DNA of 10,004 nucleotides from an uncultured Eubacterium sp. (GTDB lineage: Bacteria > Bacillota > Clostridia > Lachnospirales > Lachnospiraceae), in contig CANPET010000049.1 in NCBI GenBank assembly GCA_947573465.1, positions 1 to 10,004 of the forward strand, read 5' to 3'. The notes under the pieces are model-generated. The model was not told the DNA's origin, did no database searches, and was given only the letters and a program-made list of their open reading frames with translations. Both the position numbers and the translations under genes were made by a program. This document shows positions 7,501-10,004 of the stretch, piece by piece. Position 1 is the stretch's first letter. Each line of letters opens with the position of its first letter.

Positions 7501-7783
7501 TTTTAGAACCACCTGTATAAATAAGTACATTATTCTTTTTTAAATCAATTCCACTTTTCACCATCTCTAATATATCAAGAGAGGCTGCTCCCCCTTCACT
7601 CTCCAAATTAGAACCAACCATATATATCATAACCGTATAATTGATTCCTTCTTCCATTTGTATTGTGTTTTCTTTTGTTCCTTCTACCTTTTCTCCTTTA
7701 GAACTCTTTACATCTTTGCATCCTATTAGTCCAAATACCATAATCGCACACAATAACAATATACTTATAGATTTTACTTTCAT
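4520..7783 (-). CDS. Clostripain-family (C11) protease–BspA-type LRR lipoprotein
   Basis: This 1087-residue lipoprotein has a basic, hydrophobic signal ending in the lipobox LIGC (Cys22). Residues 47-415 are a clostripain/peptidase C11 domain: YTVMIYMVGSNLES, the catalytic His158 in CWNHGAGPIGGFG and the catalytic Cys205 in GFDACLMASLEYAD, followed by VASQEVEPGYGWDY. Residues about 430-690 are a region I do not recognise. Residues about 718-960 carry LRR_5/BspA-type repeats of about 23 residues, with cores such as IPESVERIGEDAFANC and LPDSLETICSGAFLRAF, and a tail to 1087 with further degenerate copies. C11 proteases cleave after basic residues; the repeat part probably binds a surface or host ligand (inference). 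The start has AAGGAG seven bases upstream, and that site is encoded by the last codons of the WG-repeat gene, whose stop is only two bases before this ATG. Translation of the two is therefore probably coupled. Confidence 0.92.
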   Translation of the reverse strand: MKVKSISILLLCAIMVFGLIGCKDVKSSKGEKVEGTKENTIQMEEGINYTVMIYMVGSNLESEGGAASLDILEMVKSGIDLKKNNVLIYTGGSKIWYIDGINSMTNSVIKLEEGENIQRVAETQISKNMGEPATLSEFITYCYDNYKANHYALICWNHGAGPIGGFGSDELYENDSLFAPEMKEALDNTPFASGEKLEFIGFDACLMASLEYADMLSTYANYMVASQEVEPGYGWDYSFLSILNESADPKEIATNIIDSYKNYYEANKTTYSNPDITLSCIDLNKAKDTIAALDGLFGKMSGDVSSETYISFATNRNNTKSYGLSATGGKGNSLDLIDLGDFAEKMSGEYDEEGEELKNAISKMVVYQSSNVEGTCGVSLYYPYDNKAYFNAIGQYLCGVENSSAYKGYISKFADIWMNNGNTVNEESKDIKLEENEYTYQLTKEQQKNLKKVTYTILEKLDESISESGAYRPIYAGCQVEPDENGIIHINKNQKVFYIETDDENVLWEVEQISDNGNETIWKTKNTRIVDYSGALENGAQGDVEDIEIIFAEKEDGVIEIKEITVPNSDSEYTGKNNIDVMKWYGIYNYFGNMCVPTKNKKGKILPYSQWKAVTSAALATQTISVQDGFCIKRKSINDSQYQKQYAYQIIIEDNKGNMSASDIREIKSEKVYEEYTEEKESVKIRYHIYPDHAEVVGVDSEDKKIVIPNKINDIKITRICDMTGAKNAKEISLPSSIVTIEKQSFYGLTNLIKINIPESVERIGEDAFANCERLRNIKLPTGLKIIKKGAFADTNISALNIPKTVKNIEGGAFGNNVEHILLEEGNETYELKDGVLFTKGLKKLVYYPHKEIIYDNESRVKTINYNIPEGVEEIGEKAFACEQLAHIKFPSTLKRINSGAFSNCGFLEEIKLPDSLETICSGAFLRAFRGKVKISIGKNVNYIGREAFGQNYITEYTVSEDNLFYNTLEGNLTNKAQDTLLFSKTKNGRTFKVPEGIIAIGKNGLDGIGEKYTEEDYVQEIVIPDSVQYINYWVDLSCKKWTVGSGLQYWDCAGRINKSVDDGEFFVSVSEENSYYKVENSKIVKK

Positions 7784-7785
7784 CT

Positions 7786-9396
7786 CTATTCTCCTTGCTC
7801 GTTCATTAAGACTTCTTCATCATAGTGCATAAATCCATTCTTTCCACTAATCACACACTTATTCTCTACATCAATAATCTTTGCCTTTTTGTCTGCATCA
7901 AAGACAATTGCATATTCATCATCAAAGAAATGCGTACCATATGTATATTCGAAAGGAATCACATTCTCTCCCTTCGTATTAAGATATCCATATTTCTGTT
8001 CTTTTTTTACTAAAATTCTATCATTATTTGATACTACTTCTAGATTCTCACCAATTTCATCATAGATACACTGAACTACAATTTTTCCTTTTTCGTTTAT
8101 TAATCCATATTTCTGCACACCATCATCATTACTCTTGCTAATAACACAAACTCCTTCACAGAATTCACCGGTGATGCTATCATACAAATCATCTTCTTTG
8201 TCATATTCACATATAACTTTTCCATCTTTATCTATTATTCCCCAAGTGAATTTCTTTTCGAAGAAAAATTTTTCATCATCCAATATTTTTACATTGTGAT
8301 ATTTCGGTTGTACAATATACTCACCTTTCTTATTTACAATACCATATCCCACTTCCTCGGACTGTGCTTTTCTATCCTGTGAATCACTAAAATCTCTACC
8401 GAATACAGATGTAATCTCATTTTCTAACGATACTACAGCATATCCATTTTCAAATTTACCAGCTCCCATAATGCCGTTGTATTGTGGCTTAATAACTATC
8501 TCTGCTTCTAAATTTAAGTAACCCCATTTACCATTTTCCTCAAATGGAATCATTTCTTCTTCCTCATTAAACAACTGAATCTGATTATACTTTGGCTCTA
8601 GTAACACTTCTCCTTTTGTATTTGCAATACCATATATGTATATCGGCTCCTGTGTCACTTCATCTTTCTCACCGGTTGCCTTTCTTATTGTGATAATACC
8701 TTTTCGTGGTTCTCCACTTCCTTCAATTCCCTGTTCATCAATAAGAGAAATCTCTTTTCCCTGCTCATCATAATAAAACCATTTTCCTTCTTTCATTGCC
8801 CCTGTTATATGCGACTCTTCATCATAGCCTATTTCTTCATACTCCGTTGGAATGATTAATTTTCCACTATTATCTACCATACCAAGATAGTAAGTGCCAT
8901 TTTCATCCCTCTTCACTGGAAAATATTTTCCGTTTTCATCAAGTATCTCATCATATTCCGGATTTATTATTTTTTTCTCTTTTGAGTCCATTAAACCTGC
9001 TTTTCCATTCTTTTTAAATACAGTTTGTTTTCCATGATAAACTAACCAATCATACTTTGGCTGATACTCCATATCACCATTTTTGTTTATCAAACCATAT
9101 TTGTCTCTAACTTTTACTACAACTTTATCATTAAGAAAAAGATTATCCGAATCTGCTTCTTTGATTTTTTTATATTGATACAAAGTTCCTATTCCTACTA
9201 CTGCAACGACAACAATTCCTACTGTCAATAGTGTTGTCCATTTCACTATTTCCCGCTTTCTGCTCTTATATTCGACGTCTTTTTTCTCTTCTTTCTTCAA
9301 GTAAATTTTTTTCTCTCCCGGCTGGCAATATGCTTCATACTTTTTCTCTTCTATGATGTTTTTTTGTTCTATATTATTTACTTCTTTTTGTTTCAT
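7786..9396 (-). CDS. Single-pass membrane protein with WG repeats
   Basis: This is a 536-residue protein. It has a charged cytosolic N-terminus (1-51), one membrane helix (about 53-73, TLLTVGIVVVAVVGIGTLY), and a C-terminal part made of WG-type beta repeats with the pattern YGLIN-KG---I-PKYD-I. Copies begin near residues 100, 133, 171, 206 (poor), 255, 291, 351, 385, 430 and 469. With Lys/Arg on the N-terminal side of the helix, the repeats should lie outside the cell. WG repeats are thought to form an extended or propeller-like beta scaffold for protein contacts; no enzymatic residues are apparent. The start is the ATG at 9394-9396 with GGAGG five bases upstream; an in-frame TTG four codons earlier overlaps that site and is less likely. 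It is sandwiched between the frameshifted membrane gene (26-base gap) and the protease-LRR gene (2-base gap), so it is presumably a partner of that lipoprotein. Confidence 0.88.
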   Translation of the reverse strand: MKQKEVNNIEQKNIIEEKKYEAYCQPGEKKIYLKKEEKKDVEYKSRKREIVKWTTLLTVGIVVVAVVGIGTLYQYKKIKEADSDNLFLNDKVVVKVRDKYGLINKNGDMEYQPKYDWLVYHGKQTVFKKNGKAGLMDSKEKKIINPEYDEILDENGKYFPVKRDENGTYYLGMVDNSGKLIIPTEYEEIGYDEESHITGAMKEGKWFYYDEQGKEISLIDEQGIEGSGEPRKGIITIRKATGEKDEVTQEPIYIYGIANTKGEVLLEPKYNQIQLFNEEEEMIPFEENGKWGYLNLEAEIVIKPQYNGIMGAGKFENGYAVVSLENEITSVFGRDFSDSQDRKAQSEEVGYGIVNKKGEYIVQPKYHNVKILDDEKFFFEKKFTWGIIDKDGKVICEYDKEDDLYDSITGEFCEGVCVISKSNDDGVQKYGLINEKGKIVVQCIYDEIGENLEVVSNNDRILVKKEQKYGYLNTKGENVIPFEYTYGTHFFDDEYAIVFDADKKAKIIDVENKCVISGKNGFMHYDEEVLMNEQGE

Positions 9397-9422
9397 AACT
9401 TCCTCCAAATATCACCTTTATT

Positions 9423-9623
9423 TTATAACTCACTAAAGCAATCTTTATATTTATCTACATCTCCTGTAAAGGTAATAATCACAGTGTATTTACCTATCTC
9501 TCTTATATATTGTTTTTGCTCTAATCTTACACCAAACATTGTACTCGTCATCCCAATCACATCATACTCTTCGCCTGCCAATGTATCTTTTTGCACATCT
9601 TGAATCTCAACAGACGTTATCAT
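9423..9623 (-). CDS. C-terminal part of a frame-disrupted exported protein
   Basis: From its only ATG (9621-9623) this frame gives 66 residues, but it stays open up to 9743 with no start codon there. The upstream codons read like protein (SIEKYKDEIESAIEEAYSD), and no ribosome binding site precedes the ATG. The sequence ends with GVRLEQKQYIREIGKYTVII and TGDVDKYKDCFSEL. That is like the closing strands of small exported clostridial domains whose first half resembles the preceding frame (LGLKFVCPD). I therefore read it as the second half of the gene at 9683-10003, displaced by one base, and not as a separate gene. It lies 26 bases upstream of the WG-repeat gene. It may be made by ribosomal frameshifting, or the gene may be broken. 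The family name is not certain. Confidence 0.6.
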   Translation of the reverse strand: MITSVEIQDVQKDTLAGEEYDVIGMTSTMFGVRLEQKQYIREIGKYTVIITFTGDVDKYKDCFSEL

Positions 9624-9682
9624 ATCACTATATGCCTCTTCTATCGCACTCTCTATTTCATCTTTATATTTTTCAATAGAAC

Positions 9683-10003
9683 CTATTCTCCCTCTGATAC
9701 TGACACTTCCGTAACTGTTGCCTTTTTTCCATCTTGATAACTCTTATTATCATCCAATCCTAACATTTCCTCAGCATCTTCATCTAACAATTCATTTTTC
9801 ATTTCACAATCATCAGGGCATACAAATTTTAATCCTAAGAATTTGCTGGTATATGTATTGTCTTTAATAGCCCCTTGTTCATATTTCGGATAAAAGATGC
9901 CTTCTGTCACGTTTTTTACAACTGTTTTAACTGTAGCTGACACTATTACCGCTACGACAATGCACAAAAATAATTTCATCCATCTTTTACCTTTATTTGG
10001 TTG
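9683..10003 (-). CDS. N-terminal part of membrane-anchored protein, runs off window
   Basis: The frame has an ATG at 9977-9979 (98 residues), but codons remain open to the window edge and read QPNKGKRWM just before the hydrophobic stretch. A positively charged cytosolic lead thus runs straight into the membrane helix KLFLCIVVAVIVSATVKTVV. This favours a start outside the window, for example a zinc-ribbon-type N-terminus, over the internal ATG, which has only a distant AAAGGT. After the helix comes an extracytoplasmic domain beginning YTSKFLGLKFVCPDDCEM and EEMLGLDD. The frame stops at 9683-9685, 12 codons after an in-frame A_AAA_AAG (9728-9722), and the matching second half continues in the -1 frame (9423-9743). 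It is possibly the first gene seen of the operon that includes the WG-repeat and clostripain genes. Confidence 0.6.
   Translation of the reverse strand, partial: QPNKGKRWMKLFLCIVVAVIVSATVKTVVKNVTEGIFYPKYEQGAIKDNTYTSKFLGLKFVCPDDCEMKNELLDEDAEEMLGLDDNKSYQDGKKATVTEVSVSEGE
9722..9728 (-). other. In-frame A_AAA_AAG slippery heptamer at the frame break
   Basis: On the minus strand the codons read GGA AAA AAG, so the heptamer A_AAA_AAG sits in the zero frame. A -1 slip here leads into GGC AAC AGT and then straight into the open frame that encodes the protein's second half (stop at 9423). The window in which a shift can join the frames is only 9683-9743, bounded by the zero-frame TAG and a -1-frame TAA. 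No strong downstream stem or close upstream Shine-Dalgarno is evident, so a simple indel in the A run is equally possible. Confidence 0.5.
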
Positions 10004-10004
10004 T

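Noticed and set aside
1..10004. tRNA, rRNA, insertion sequences or att sites
   Set aside because: No cloverleaf, rRNA-like stretch or terminal inverted repeats flanking a transposase gene were seen by eye on either strand.

Overview
The window is AT-rich, and every gene I can support lies on the minus strand. The low-GC codon use, the strong Shine-Dalgarno sites, a typical Firmicutes rpsO, and accessory families common in gut Clostridia (clostripain, BspA-type leucine-rich repeats, WG repeats, Rpn nuclease) suggest a Lachnospiraceae-like clostridium. That placement is inference from gene content only.

In transcription order (right to left), the first block runs from the right edge to about 3930. 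It begins with a membrane-anchored protein that enters from outside the window and whose reading frame is broken near 9683-9743, exactly where an in-frame A_AAA_AAG heptamer lies. Next come a single-pass membrane protein with about ten WG-type repeats, a large lipoprotein joining a clostripain (C11) protease to BspA-type leucine-rich repeats, and a small HD hydrolase of the RelA/SpoT type. Gaps are 26, 2 and 87 bases, with no obvious internal terminator. The block ends at a long AT-rich hairpin followed by a U-tract. The first three products appear to be exported or surface-anchored; the HD protein appears cytosolic.

The second block (3896-732) starts with an Rpn-family nuclease/putative transposase gene with its own promoter-like sequences. 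It is followed, after a 144-base gap with no gene, by a von Willebrand factor A protein with an intact MIDAS motif. A macrodomain protein with a C-terminal helix-turn-helix-like region follows only 36 bases later. The vWA/macro pair looks like one transcriptional unit and may be a small signalling or stress-response module, but its function cannot be read from sequence.

The last gene is rpsO (ribosomal protein S15). It has two overlapping promoter candidates, a leader that folds into a bulged two-tier hairpin suitable for S15 autoregulation, and a textbook intrinsic terminator. The leftmost 244 bases contain no gene, but they carry a compact cluster of 25-base direct repeats bracketed by an 8-base inverted repeat.
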